Shown here: one piece after another, positions 9,315 to 18,307 of the stretch
How the letters are laid out: each line of letters opens with the position of its first letter
Numbering within the stretch: the stretch's first letter is position 1
Source: Bryobacter sp.
GTDB taxonomy: Bacteria > Acidobacteriota > Terriglobia > Bryobacterales > Bryobacteraceae
DNA length: 64,000 nt
Direction: 5' to 3'
Assembly (NCBI GenBank): GCA_022843625.1
Contig: JALHNH010000014.1
Location: 1-64,000 of the forward strand
Position numbers and translations under genes: made by a program
The notes under the pieces: generated by a model
Databases searched by the model: none
Told to the model about the DNA's origin: nothing
What the model saw: only the letters and a program-made list of their open reading frames with translations

Positions 9315-11453
9315 TCACTTCTTCAATCTGAGCAGTCGAGCGTTGATGGCCACAATCACCGTGCTCGCGGACATCAGCACGGCGCCCAGCGCGGGAGTGA
9401 GCAGCACGCCCCACGCGTAAAGCGCTCCCGCCGCCAGCGGAATTGCGACGACGTTGTAGCCCGTGGCCCAAAGAAGGTTCTGAATCATTTTTCGATACGT
9501 GGCGCGAGAAAGCTGCACGATGGCCACGACATCCAGCGGATTGCTTCGCACCAAAATGACGTCGGCTGTTTCAACGGCCACATCGGAGCCGGCTCCAATG
9601 GCGATCCCCACATCAGCCTGCGCCAGCGCCGGAGCGTCATTCACGCCGTCGCCGGTCATTGCCACTAAGATGCCTCGAGATTGCACCTCTTTGACTTTGG
9701 CGGCTTTGTCCTGAGGCAGGACTTCGGCGAAGTATTCATCGAGGCCGACTTGGTCCGAGACCCATTTGGCAGTCGCTTTGTTATCGCCAGTCAGCATCAT
9801 GCATCGGATGCTCAGCGCCTTTAGGGCATCAATGGCTTGCTTCGCCTCGGGCCGGACGATGTCGGCCAATGCAATCGCCCCCTTCAACTGTCCGTCCACA
9901 AGGACAAATACGACCGTCTTGCCTTGGGCTTGCAGTGGCTCGATGCGCTTGTCGGCGAGTTCGATATTTTGTTCGCGCAAGTAGCCCGGGCTAACCACTT
10001 TGATGTTTTTGCCCTCAACCCTGCCTTCGGCGCCCTTGCCGGGAATGCTTAAAAAGTTTTCTACCGGGACCTTCTTTTCCGAGGAGGCGGCAATCGCTTT
10101 GGCGATGGGATGTTCGGAATTCGCGTCGACGGACGCAGCGTACTTGCGCAGCGTTTCTTCGTCGATGTCCTCTGCGAGCACCAGCGTGTCGGTGACGCCG
10201 AATCGCCCTTCGGTTAGAGTGCCCGTCTTGTCAAAAATGATTGCCTGCAGATTCCGGGCGGATTCGAAAGCTACGCGATTCCGAATCAAAAGGCCATTTT
10301 TAGCGGCCAGTGCAGTGGAGACCGCCACCACCAGCGGCACGGCGAGCCCTAAGGCATGCGGGCAAGCGATGACCATGACGGTGACGGCGCGTTCGATGGC
10401 GAAGGCGAACTCTTTGCCCATCAGAACCTGCCAGATAAGGAAGGTAATCACACCGCCTCCCAAGGCGACAATGGTGAGCCACAGCGCCGCTGTGTTGGCG
10501 AGATCCTGCGTCTTTGATTTGCTTTCCTGTGCCTGCTTGACGAGATCAATGACCTGCGACAGAAATGAATCTTTGCCGGTGCCTTTGACCTCGATGGTTA
10601 ATGAGCCTTCCCCGTTGATGGCCCCGCCAATGACCTTGCCGCCGGTCTTCTTGGCAACGGGAGTTGATTCCCCGGTGAGCATCGCCTCATCGACCGAACT
10701 CTCGCCGCCCAGAATCACACCGTCCGCCGGGATTTTTTCTCCAGGCTTGATGAGGACTTTGTCGTCCACCGCCAATTCGTTCAGAGGCACGTCCTTCACG
10801 CTGCCATCGGCCATGACTTTGTGCGCGTCGGACGGCATCAGTTTGGCCAACTCTTCCAAAGCCCTCGAAGCGCCCATCACCGACTTCATTTCAATCCAAT
10901 GCCCGAGCAACATGATGTCTATGAGCGAGGCCAGCTCCCAAAAGAACATCTTGCCGGTCAGGCCGAATACTACGGCACTGCTGTAAATATATGCCGTCGC
11001 AATTGCGACGGAGATGAGGGTCATCATCCCGGGACGGCGCGACTTGAGTTCCTTGACGAAACCTGTGAGAAACGGCCAGCCGCCATACCAAAAGACCGCT
11101 GAAGAAAGCCCGAACAACAAGTAAATGTCGCCGGGAAAACGGATGGCGTCGCGCAGTCCCACTAGCGTTTGCAGCATTGGCGAGAGCATGAGAATCGGAA
11201 GGGTGATGGCCAGCGAAATCCAGAACCGTTTCCGGAAATCCGCAGCCATATGAGCATGGTGCCCGGGACCGGAATGCGGCTTCTCTTTCCCTGCGCCCAA
11301 CTTCGTTTCGGCCTCCAGCCAATTTTGATCGGCGTGTCCCTGCGGCCGGCCCTCTTCTAAATAAATGGCGTATGCCTTCTTGGCTACTTCGTCCGCCGAC
11401 GGCTTAGTATCAGTTTCGGGCTGATTTTCGGTCGGATGCTCATGGTCTTTCAT
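9315..11453 (-). CDS. copB: CopB-type copper P-type ATPase with N-terminal DUF2934 segment
   Basis: This is a P1B-3 pump. The transmembrane metal site is VIACPHALG (CPH, residues 364-366), the phosphorylation site FDKTGTL has Asp408, and SEHPIAKA carries the HP motif; [16 protein letters not shown] closes the ATP site. CPH ATPases of the CopB group export copper or silver. The N-terminus lacks a classic His-rich CopB tail. It instead has a DUF2934-like stretch (about residues 20-50, AKKAYAIYLEEGRPQGHADQNW), then a short His patch (GPGHHAHMA). The 712 residues are complete. It leads the energy operon on the same strand. Confidence 0.93.
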   Translation of the reverse strand: MKDHEHPTENQPETDTKPSADEVAKKAYAIYLEEGRPQGHADQNWLEAETKLGAGKEKPHSGPGHHAHMAADFRKRFWISLAITLPILMLSPMLQTLVGLRDAIRFPGDIYLLFGLSSAVFWYGGWPFLTGFVKELKSRRPGMMTLISVAIATAYIYSSAVVFGLTGKMFFWELASLIDIMLLGHWIEMKSVMGASRALEELAKLMPSDAHKVMADGSVKDVPLNELAVDDKVLIKPGEKIPADGVILGGESSVDEAMLTGESTPVAKKTGGKVIGGAINGEGSLTIEVKGTGKDSFLSQVIDLVKQAQESKSKTQDLANTAALWLTIVALGGGVITFLIWQVLMGKEFAFAIERAVTVMVIACPHALGLAVPLVVAVSTALAAKNGLLIRNRVAFESARNLQAIIFDKTGTLTEGRFGVTDTLVLAEDIDEETLRKYAASVDANSEHPIAKAIAASSEKKVPVENFLSIPGKGAEGRVEGKNIKVVSPGYLREQNIELADKRIEPLQAQGKTVVFVLVDGQLKGAIALADIVRPEAKQAIDALKALSIRCMMLTGDNKATAKWVSDQVGLDEYFAEVLPQDKAAKVKEVQSRGILVAMTGDGVNDAPALAQADVGIAIGAGSDVAVETADVILVRSNPLDVVAIVQLSRATYRKMIQNLLWATGYNVVAIPLAAGALYAWGVLLTPALGAVLMSASTVIVAINARLLRLKK

Positions 11454-11493
11454 TTGGGGTAATTCCTCTCATTGGCTGTCAGCCGAAATCCGC

Positions 11494-11604
11494 TCATTTC
11501 TTGGACACCTTGTTAATCGCCACTACCAGGAGCGCTACTGTCAGTACGGCGATCACCGTCCAAATCCACATTCCACCGCCCATCCATCCGTTGTGGTTCA
11601 TCAT
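11494..11604 (-). CDS. 36-residue single-pass membrane protein
   Basis: Two consecutive ATGs (11604, 11601) open a 36-codon frame ending TGA at 11494. It gives a short Trp/Met/Gly-rich head (NHNGWMGGGMW), one hydrophobic helix (TVIAVLTVALLVVAI) and a basic tail (NKVSKK). This layout resembles the small metal-island membrane peptides of the MMGWGMG type that sit beside copper ATPases. It lies 40 bases upstream of the CopB ATPase start in the same orientation. Function unknown; it may modulate the pump (inference). Confidence 0.65.
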   Translation of the reverse strand: MMNHNGWMGGGMWIWTVIAVLTVALLVVAINKVSKK

Positions 11605-11681
11605 AAGATCCCGTCCGTAACTTTCCAGTAATGTGCCTGACCGTGCCCAGGCAAGGTTCTCACGTTCCGCAGGGAGTACTC

Positions 11682-11723
11682 CGGCGATTTAATGACAACG
11701 GCGGTCATAACCACCCTCCGCTA
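11682..11723. repeat. Copy B of the 40-bp repeat at the glucoamylase 3' end
   Basis: Nearly identical to 1226-1268. It spans the GGWL-stop codons of the glucoamylase-like gene and about 20 bases past the stop. See copy A for interpretation. Confidence 0.5.
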
Positions 11724-13006
11724 AAGCCAGCCCGCCGCAAGCCCAGAGCGATGTATGGGCAGCTTCGCATCAGTTGCCACAACAATCCCGTCCGATGATT
11801 TTCAATCATCAGAACGATCGGCCCTTGATTAATGCCGTAATGCCACGGTGAGACCCACCAGCCATAAGGATTGCCAGGCAGGCCAGGATGGGAAGGATTG
11901 AAAGATGCTTTAAAGCCGTACGAGTTGAATTCGGTCAGCCTGGCCTGATGAATGCAATGATGGATCGAGTCCAGGACAATTTCGGGGGCGAACGGCAGCG
12001 ATGCCACCAAAGCCCACGGTGACAATGTGCCGTCGTCAGGCCCGTAGGGCACGCCGCGCCCAAGGTAGTCGAAAAACCGCCGTTCAATGCCGTCTATTTT
12101 CATGGTGACGGGGCCGGGACCCTCGCTCGCTGTGATTCCCCAACAACAAGAGCCATAGTCCTTGAACCCAAGTGGGTTGTCGATCGCGTACTGTTGCTGA
12201 ACATAGGTTGCGCGCCGGCTGTTCTCGAAATAGTCAATGCCCTTATCACCCATGTAGGCGTCCTTGATGCCGCGAAAATCAATCCAGACGTGCGAGAGCT
12301 GGTGCGTGAACAAAGGCCCCGCATAAAGATAGTCGTGTCCATAACGGTGTTCCCACTTGTAAGTGGAAGTCCATGCCGAGTAGCTGCTCTCCGGCAACGG
12401 ATGAGTCGGCGAGCCCAACCCGAGCGTGTACAGCAGTAGCGCCTCGTCGTAGCCCTCCCACCGGTAGGGGAGAAATCCACTTTCCGGCATCCAGCCATGC
12501 GTCACCGTTTCCCCGCCGTCTTGCGCCCACTGCCAGTCCACCCGGCGGTAGAGTTCGTCGGCCAGATTGCGGATTTCGCGCTCATCTGGCGTGTCGTCGC
12601 CGAAATACATTCCCGCCGTCAGCGCACCTGCCAGAAGAAAGGCGCTATCCACGGTCGACAACTCGGACTGTCGTGCGCGCCGGCCGGACTGCATGTCGAG
12701 AAAGTGGTAGTAAAACCCGTGGTAGCCGGTGGCATCGAGTTCGGGGCCTTGCGGACTGTTCCAGAAGAACCGCAACGCCGTCAAAGTTCTTTGCACGGCC
12801 TCTGCCCGCGACACAAAACCTCGCTCGACAGCAACCGGATAGCACGCTAACCCCAAGCCGGTAGCTGCAATGCTTGAAGGCCAATTCTCCGCGGTTTTGT
12901 CGATCACCAGTCCGTTGGCCGGGTTTGTCTCGTGCAAAAAATATCCGAATGTCTCCCGCTGAAGCTTCTCCAACTCGGCATCGACTGTAAGTATCGGGGA
13001 GTTCAT
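11705..13006 (-). CDS. Glucoamylase-like (alpha/alpha-barrel) protein
   Basis: The 433-residue protein matches the Glycoamylase family (GH144-like fold). Supporting stretches are the N-terminal LQRETFGYFLHETNP, STVDSAFLLAGAL, FTHQLSHVWIDFRGIKD, SCCWGITASEGPGP, GTLSPWALVASLPFAPE and the C-terminal YGWWVSPWHYGINQGPIVLMIEN. Some relatives act on beta-1,2-glucans, others are uncharacterised. No signal peptide is evident at the chosen ATG (13006), so it may be cytosolic. It is placed between two transport modules; its role in a metal island is unclear. The C-terminus is marked by a repeat also found at 1.2 kb. Confidence 0.85.
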   Translation of the reverse strand: MNSPILTVDAELEKLQRETFGYFLHETNPANGLVIDKTAENWPSSIAATGLGLACYPVAVERGFVSRAEAVQRTLTALRFFWNSPQGPELDATGYHGFYYHFLDMQSGRRARQSELSTVDSAFLLAGALTAGMYFGDDTPDEREIRNLADELYRRVDWQWAQDGGETVTHGWMPESGFLPYRWEGYDEALLLYTLGLGSPTHPLPESSYSAWTSTYKWEHRYGHDYLYAGPLFTHQLSHVWIDFRGIKDAYMGDKGIDYFENSRRATYVQQQYAIDNPLGFKDYGSCCWGITASEGPGPVTMKIDGIERRFFDYLGRGVPYGPDDGTLSPWALVASLPFAPEIVLDSIHHCIHQARLTEFNSYGFKASFNPSHPGLPGNPYGWWVSPWHYGINQGPIVLMIENHRTGLLWQLMRSCPYIALGLRRAGFSGGWL

Positions 13007-13047
13007 GGTTTCACGATGGCAATCCGCCGCAGAACGAGTGGCAAGTT

Positions 13048-13836
13048 CTATGTCTCAACTTGCACCGTGCTTTCAGGCGGCTTCGCGGCGCTTTGACTCG
13101 CTCCTTGTGGCGGGTCCTTCGAGACCGGACTGCCGGCCTTCGTCTGGCTCTCGTCACTGACTACCGCACCATCTACAAGCTGTAGAACCCGGTCCACCTC
13201 GCCGATCATGCGCTCATCATGAGTCACTACCAAAATCGCCGTTCCTTGTTCCGTGCTCAGTTGGCGCAGTAACCGCATTACGCTAAGACCTCGGTCCGTA
13301 TCTAACGAAGCAGTCGGTTCGTCGGCCAGAATCATGGCTGGACGATTGGCGAGAGCACGCGCGATCGCTACGCGTTGCCTTTCGCCGCCGGATAGCCGTT
13401 CCGGGAGTTCATGGGCGCGACCTGTTACTTCCAAATAGTCGAGCAACTCGCGGGCGCGGGATCGTGCCTTCTGACTGGGTACGCCAACCAGATCCATGGG
13501 TAACATGATGTTTTCTTCCGCCGTGAGAAAGGGAATCAGATTGGAGAACTGAAAAATGAATCCAATCTTTTCGCGCCTAAGTTTTTGAAAATCGCGAGCC
13601 CTGCCGTTGTAGATGTTATCCCCGTCCAAGACCAAAGTGCCTTCCGTCGGCACCGTAACCAGCCCCAAAATCATCAACAGCGTGGTCTTTCCCGATCCGC
13701 TCGGCCCCATGATGGCGAGTAGCTCACCCTTGTTGACCGCAAGGTCGACGCTCTTGAGGGCGTTGACCTTAGTACGTCCCTCACCATAGGTCTTGGTCAG
13801 TTTCTTGGTTTCAATTGCAGGTCCCGTGTTCTCCAT
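13048..13836 (-). CDS. ABC transporter ATP-binding protein (MacB/LolD type)
   Basis: Walker A is GPSGSGKTT, the Q-loop FIFQFSNLIPF, the signature LSGGERQRVAIARAL and Walker B MILADEPTASLD, followed by the H-loop VTHD. This makes a complete nucleotide-binding subunit of the LolD/MacB/DevA family. A Pro/Ser/Lys-rich tail of 35 residues follows. The ATG abuts the permease TAA directly. With the preceding permease, HlyD and TolC proteins it forms a DevBCA-like tripartite exporter; the cargo is unknown. Confidence 0.93.
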   Translation of the reverse strand: MENTGPAIETKKLTKTYGEGRTKVNALKSVDLAVNKGELLAIMGPSGSGKTTLLMILGLVTVPTEGTLVLDGDNIYNGRARDFQKLRREKIGFIFQFSNLIPFLTAEENIMLPMDLVGVPSQKARSRARELLDYLEVTGRAHELPERLSGGERQRVAIARALANRPAMILADEPTASLDTDRGLSVMRLLRQLSTEQGTAILVVTHDERMIGEVDRVLQLVDGAVVSDESQTKAGSPVSKDPPQGASQSAAKPPESTVQVET

Positions 13837-15126
13837 TTAGGTACCCAGGACGATTCGCGGATCGACTTGCATGGCGCGGCGGACAGCGACTAAGCTCGCG
13901 AGAATAGAAATGATGGTGATGATCACTAGCATCTGTCCCATATCCCCGACCGTGGCGGAAACTCTTCTTGGAAAGTAAGGTTCACTGGCAAATTCCAGCA
14001 TCGCCCCCAACACGGTGCCCATCAGGCCCATGAGGACGGCCTGCTGAATAATCATGCTGTAAATTCTGCGTGTTTGGGTTCCGAGAAGCTTGAGTACGGC
14101 AATGTCCTTGATCTTGTCCAAGGTGAAGGTATAGGTGATGAGTCCGATAATGACCCCCGCAATGATGAGCAGTAGTAGGCGGAATAGCGACAACTGCATC
14201 AGGATCAGGCGATTGGCACCCATCAGTTGCATGTTGATTTGCCGCGCGGCCGTGTAGACCTCGAGGTGCTTCCAATGCCCGATCTGTTCCGCCACTTCCT
14301 CAATGGAAACCCCAGGCTCGACCTTCACGGCGATGGCGTTGATCATATGCAGATTCGCTGACAGGGCGGAGGGCTCTCGCGCCAGTAGCGGAGGCACCTG
14401 CGGGGTAAGCGGAGCCCCGCCGCCCAGTTGGCCGCCCTTGCGTCGCCGAATATTACGCAACAGATCCGCATCCGGCTCGAAGAGGATGTTTTGGGCATCA
14501 GCAAGCCTGGCGTAGATCACCGGGTCCGCATTGAATCCAACCATATTCTTCGTCAGGCCGACCACTGTGTAATCGAAGCCGCGCAGCCGTATCACTTCGC
14601 CGACCTTCAATCCCGTCTTCATGTCCGCAACGAGTTCATAGTGACTGGCTTCGATGCCACGCCCCGCCACAATCATCGGCGGACCACCGATATGATTCGG
14701 TTCATATCCAATGAGGAGGAAGCGCAGTTCGCGAGCCATATCGATCCACTGTGGTTCCACCATCGTTTGCGTCCCGAACCGGGCATTCCGATACATGAAC
14801 ATCATTAGCCCACCCGGCATCATGGGATGTTCGACATGGTCCCAGGCCATGACCAGAGGGCTTGCTTCCTCGACGCCTTGCATGGACTGAATGGCGTGGT
14901 AGTAGTCGTGCGGAATTCTCGATCCTTCAATGAATGGGCCAAGCCAGCCTTTCTGAACCACCCAAAGATCAGCGCCGGTCGCACTGATGATCGTGGAGGA
15001 GTCTAGAATCACGCCGCGAATGATGCCGCCAAGCGTGAACACCACCATCAATAGAAGACTGACGCCCACAGTCGAGCTGATGAACTTGAAGAGGTGGTAT
15101 CGGGCATCTTTGAGAGCGAGATTCAT
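13837..15126 (-). CDS. ABC transporter permease (FtsX/DevC-like)
   Basis: The protein has one N-terminal membrane helix (VGVSLLLMVVFTLGG), a large periplasmic domain (about residues 45-300) and three C-terminal helices with the FtsX-type stretch ITYTFTLDKIKDIAVLKLLGTQ. This is the topology of MacB/DevC permeases. It starts nine bases after the HlyD stop and ends directly at the ATPase start. It probably passes a periplasmic or membrane-embedded substrate to the HlyD-TolC pair. Confidence 0.9.
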   Translation of the reverse strand: MNLALKDARYHLFKFISSTVGVSLLLMVVFTLGGIIRGVILDSSTIISATGADLWVVQKGWLGPFIEGSRIPHDYYHAIQSMQGVEEASPLVMAWDHVEHPMMPGGLMMFMYRNARFGTQTMVEPQWIDMARELRFLLIGYEPNHIGGPPMIVAGRGIEASHYELVADMKTGLKVGEVIRLRGFDYTVVGLTKNMVGFNADPVIYARLADAQNILFEPDADLLRNIRRRKGGQLGGGAPLTPQVPPLLAREPSALSANLHMINAIAVKVEPGVSIEEVAEQIGHWKHLEVYTAARQINMQLMGANRLILMQLSLFRLLLLIIAGVIIGLITYTFTLDKIKDIAVLKLLGTQTRRIYSMIIQQAVLMGLMGTVLGAMLEFASEPYFPRRVSATVGDMGQMLVIITIISILASLVAVRRAMQVDPRIVLGT

Positions 15127-15135
15127 GGTTGTAAA

Positions 15136-16608
15136 CTACATCTTCATCGCGGGCATCGACGCTTTTGCTGGGGCAGTCTGAGTCGTGCGGACCTTTTGCC
15201 CTGGCTCTATGCCCATTGGTTGTGTCAGGACCCAGTCTCCGGATTTAAGGTCTCCGGCGATCGCTACCACCTGCGACCGCGGGCTACTCGCGACTGTTTC
15301 GACCATCACCTGGCGAACTCTCTGATTCGCGTCGGAAACGAGCACATATCGTCCCTCGCCCATCGGCATCACGGCCGTCTTCGGCACCACCAACGCGTTT
15401 TTTGTGTGGCTGACCTGCACATAAACCTCTGCCCATTGGCCAATTTGCAATTCGGCCAGCGGTAGGGGGAAGGAGATTTCGACCGTCATCTCTTCCGCAG
15501 CGGGATCGGCTCGCGGACGGATACGGTAAACGAGACCGGCAATCTGATCTTTTGGGCGTCCGCGCAAAATCACGGTTGCGACTTGGCCGGCCTTGATTTG
15601 TCCGGCCATGCGTTGGTCGAGATACGCTTCCACGAGCGTTACTTTTGGATCTGCCACTGAAAGTACCGTTTCGCCAGAAACTATCGCGTCGCCTGAACGC
15701 TTCGGCCGCTCTGTTACGACGCCGCTGACATAGCTAAAGATTTTCGTTTGCGAAAGGTTGAACTGCTGCAGGCGGACCTCAGCTTCGGCGGCCGCAATTT
15801 CGCTATGGGCGGCCTGCCCCTTTGCGGCCGCGGCCTCAATTTGCGCTTGAGCAGCCACGATTTCGGCGTCTGCGGCACCTACCGCGCTTAGCGCCGTCCG
15901 ATACTTCTCCTCGTATTGATCTGCTTCCTCTTGGCTCACGGCTCCAGTTGCTACCAGGTGCTTTTCACGATCCCAGGCACGTTCGGTTTGATGTCTCGTC
16001 GCTCGCCGCGATTCAGCTGTCGCTCTTGCCGCCTGCGCCGCTGCCTGTGCGGATTGTACGGTCGCCCTTGAGGCTTGTTCCGTCATTCGCGCCGCTGCTA
16101 GCCGAGCCTGGGAGCGCTCCAGGATTTGGCGGAGATCGGTGTCTTCGAGTGTCGCCACCACTTGGCCAGAGCGCACAAAATCACCCTCATTCACCAGAAC
16201 TCGTTCAATACGGCCAGGTACTTTGGCTCCCACGGCTGCCAGTACATCGACATTGATCGTGCCGGTGCCTTGCACCTCTCCCGCATAGTCTTGTTGTCTC
16301 ACTTGAGTAATCACGACTTCCAGTGGCGTGAAGAAGAAGTACTTCACCAGCCACGCAGCCGCGACCACAAGCACTACATAGAGAACAATTTTGCCAGCTC
16401 TCTTCAGTTTGGAATGGTCATCGACTTCGCTTGGTTTTGTCTTGTCGCTATCGTCCGCTGGTTTTGCGGCGGTGTCTGCAGGCTTGGATCCATCCTTTGC
16501 CTCAGACAGCTTCGGTTTGTCGTTCGGTTCTGGCGGCTTGGGCTTGTCCACGGCTGCTGCCGTCGCCTTGGACTCATCAACCACTTCCGGTTCTACAGTG
16601 TTAGGCAT
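15136..16608 (-). CDS. HlyD/DevB-type periplasmic adaptor
   Basis: The 490-residue protein opens with a 75-residue charged, Pro/Lys/Asp-rich cytoplasmic tail, then a single anchor helix (IVLYVVLVVAAAWLVKYFF). The membrane-fusion core has lipoyl half-motifs (GAKVPGRIERVLVNEGDFVRSGQVVATLED and FSYVSGVVTERPKRSGD-like) flanking a long Ala-rich coiled coil at about residues 165-270. The beta-barrel domain follows. It bridges the inner-membrane ABC permease and TolC. The unusually long acidic/basic N-tail is the odd part. Confidence 0.9.
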   Translation of the reverse strand: MPNTVEPEVVDESKATAAAVDKPKPPEPNDKPKLSEAKDGSKPADTAAKPADDSDKTKPSEVDDHSKLKRAGKIVLYVVLVVAAAWLVKYFFFTPLEVVITQVRQQDYAGEVQGTGTINVDVLAAVGAKVPGRIERVLVNEGDFVRSGQVVATLEDTDLRQILERSQARLAAARMTEQASRATVQSAQAAAQAARATAESRRATRHQTERAWDREKHLVATGAVSQEEADQYEEKYRTALSAVGAADAEIVAAQAQIEAAAAKGQAAHSEIAAAEAEVRLQQFNLSQTKIFSYVSGVVTERPKRSGDAIVSGETVLSVADPKVTLVEAYLDQRMAGQIKAGQVATVILRGRPKDQIAGLVYRIRPRADPAAEEMTVEISFPLPLAELQIGQWAEVYVQVSHTKNALVVPKTAVMPMGEGRYVLVSDANQRVRQVMVETVASSPRSQVVAIAGDLKSGDWVLTQPMGIEPGQKVRTTQTAPAKASMPAMKM

Positions 16609-16617
16609 TTTGGCTCC

Positions 16618-17949
16618 TCAAATCCCGGTCTCTCGCCGGACTGCGGCGGTAGCGGTCATATAGTCGGCCAGCGCGCGATAATACTTGGCCTCCGAAGTAA
16701 AAAGCGCAGCCTGAGCATCGAGAAGGTTCTCAATGATGCCGCGCCCGTAGCGCTGCTTTTCCTGCTCGATCCGGAGCGCTTCTCTGGCATAACCGATCGC
16801 CGTCACCGTAGCCCGAATGCGCTCTTGCGCGTTTTGGACCTGCAAGTAGGCGGAGCGTACTCTCTGAGCAGCGTCAAGATCAACTTGTTTCAAATCCGCC
16901 CGGCGTTCTAACTCGCGGCTCTTGGCTTCCACCACTCGGTATGTCAGTGTTCGATCAAAGAACGGAAAGTTAAATACAACGCCCGCCATGACGCCGCCTC
17001 TATAGACGGTGAAAGGATCGCCACTTTGTCCAAGCAGATTGGCTACGAGAGACAACGCCGGCCTTTGCGCTGACTTTGCCACATTGACGGATTGCTCAGC
17101 CACGTTCACTTCCGCTTCCGCGAGTTGGTATTTTAGGTTCCCGGCGCGTGCGAGTTGAGACACTTGGTCCAAAGACTGTTGCACCGAAGGCGGCGGCAAG
17201 ACGGTCTCCACCACAACCGGAGTGTCGACAGGACGGCCTAGGAGTGCGTTTAACTGTCCAGCCTCTATCTCGCGGGCGTTTCTAAATTCAATGGCGGTGT
17301 CTTGGACGTCCGCCAGACGCGTATCCACTTTGAGCAGATCGACACGCGCTACTTTTCCTTCGTCCAGCATCTGCGCCACAACCCGGCGGCTCTCCACAAG
17401 TGCGTTGACTGACTCGCGCGCGGCTTCGACGTCACGATCAAGTTGAACCAGATTTGCATACGTTCGAGTTACATCGAATTCCAACTCGCGCTCTATGTCA
17501 CGTACAGTGATCTTCGCCAAGTCGCGTCGGGCCTCGCCCAGGCTCACTGCGGACGAGATTCGTCCGCCTGTGTAGATGGGCATTGTTGCCCGTACCTCCG
17601 CATTGAGATGACCTCTCCGGAATGGCTGGTTCTCTGGAATCGACGCCAACTGCGTCAAAGGAAATCCCATCGCGGTTTGTGTCGGCTGACTGGACCCACG
17701 GGCGGCCGCTCCGAGCGTAAGGCGAGGCAGCCGCTCAGCTCTCTCGGCGGAAACGGAGGCTTGCTGGGTGGTAACTCCTTGCCTCTTGGCGGATAGCCTC
17801 GGGCTATTCTGTCTCGCATAGTTCAGCGCGCCCTCGAGCGTGAGTGGCACATTCGCCGGTTGCGCCAAGAGAAGCGACCCCAAAAGGAGCACGACGCTCG
17901 CACCCAAGACCATCGCAAAGGGGAAGCTCCGGCACAGACGCCCCTTCAT
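16618..17949 (-). CDS. TolC-family outer-membrane efflux protein
   Basis: The product (about 443 residues from the chosen ATG) has a signal peptide (FAMVLGASVVLLLGSLLLAQ) and two repeats of the outer-membrane efflux domain rich in Ala, Arg, Glu and Leu coiled-coil heptads (TLEGALNYARQNSPRLSAK opens repeat 1). I chose ATG 17949, preceded by CGAGGG, over upstream starts at 17979 and 18048 that would place extra basic residues before the signal. It ends nine bases before the adaptor and supplies the outer-membrane channel of this export operon. Confidence 0.88.
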   Translation of the reverse strand: MKGRLCRSFPFAMVLGASVVLLLGSLLLAQPANVPLTLEGALNYARQNSPRLSAKRQGVTTQQASVSAERAERLPRLTLGAAARGSSQPTQTAMGFPLTQLASIPENQPFRRGHLNAEVRATMPIYTGGRISSAVSLGEARRDLAKITVRDIERELEFDVTRTYANLVQLDRDVEAARESVNALVESRRVVAQMLDEGKVARVDLLKVDTRLADVQDTAIEFRNAREIEAGQLNALLGRPVDTPVVVETVLPPPSVQQSLDQVSQLARAGNLKYQLAEAEVNVAEQSVNVAKSAQRPALSLVANLLGQSGDPFTVYRGGVMAGVVFNFPFFDRTLTYRVVEAKSRELERRADLKQVDLDAAQRVRSAYLQVQNAQERIRATVTAIGYAREALRIEQEKQRYGRGIIENLLDAQAALFTSEAKYYRALADYMTATAAVRRETGI

Positions 17950-18035
17950 CGAAAGAGCCCTCGTCCGGCCTTCAATCATGGAGTTCCGATCCCTGTTGCG
18001 GTGGCGCGCATGGTTTTGTAGGAATGTTCTCAGGT

Positions 18036-18242
18036 TTAGCTGCAACAACCCTGGCCGGTCTTAGCCGAATCCCCGGCGTTACCGAGGTATTGCTCTGGGT
18101 TGTGATCGAACTTATCCTTGCACTTCAGCCCGCAGAAATAATAGGTTTGGCCTTGCCGTGCAGAGAATCCTGCAGCTTTTGCCGGATCGATCTCCATGCC
18201 GCACACCGGGTCTTTGACCGCGGTTTGGTTTGTCGTTGTCAT
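18036..18242 (-). CDS. YHS-domain protein, 68 residues
   Basis: This small protein is essentially one YHS domain: VKDPVCGMEIDPAKAAG, then YYFCGLKCKDKFDHNPEQY, and a C-terminal GQGCCS. The four to six cysteines are typical soft-metal ligands. The start at 18242 has GGAGAAGGAAG immediately upstream. It is first in the tripartite exporter operon, 86 bases ahead of the TolC gene, and has a strong hairpin in its leader. The related broken gene at 391-575 ends GGCWG. Confidence 0.88.
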   Translation of the reverse strand: MTTTNQTAVKDPVCGMEIDPAKAAGFSARQGQTYYFCGLKCKDKFDHNPEQYLGNAGDSAKTGQGCCS

Positions 18243-18272
18243 TCTTCCTTCTCCCTCGTTCATCTTTGAAAT

Positions 18273-18307
18273 AGCCAGTCCCGTTCTGATGGCAACAGGG
18301 ACTGGCT
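18273..18307. promoter_or_regulatory. Perfect 10-bp inverted repeat in the YHS operon leader
   Basis: AGCCAGTCCC (18273-18282) and GGGACTGGCT (18298-18307) are perfect complements around a 15-base loop. A GTT/AAC pair inside could extend the stem. It ends 30 bases upstream of the YHS start codon, so it would lie in the mRNA leader on the minus strand. There is no U-run directly after, so a simple terminator is unlikely. It could be an operator or an RNA stem controlling the operon. Confidence 0.45.
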
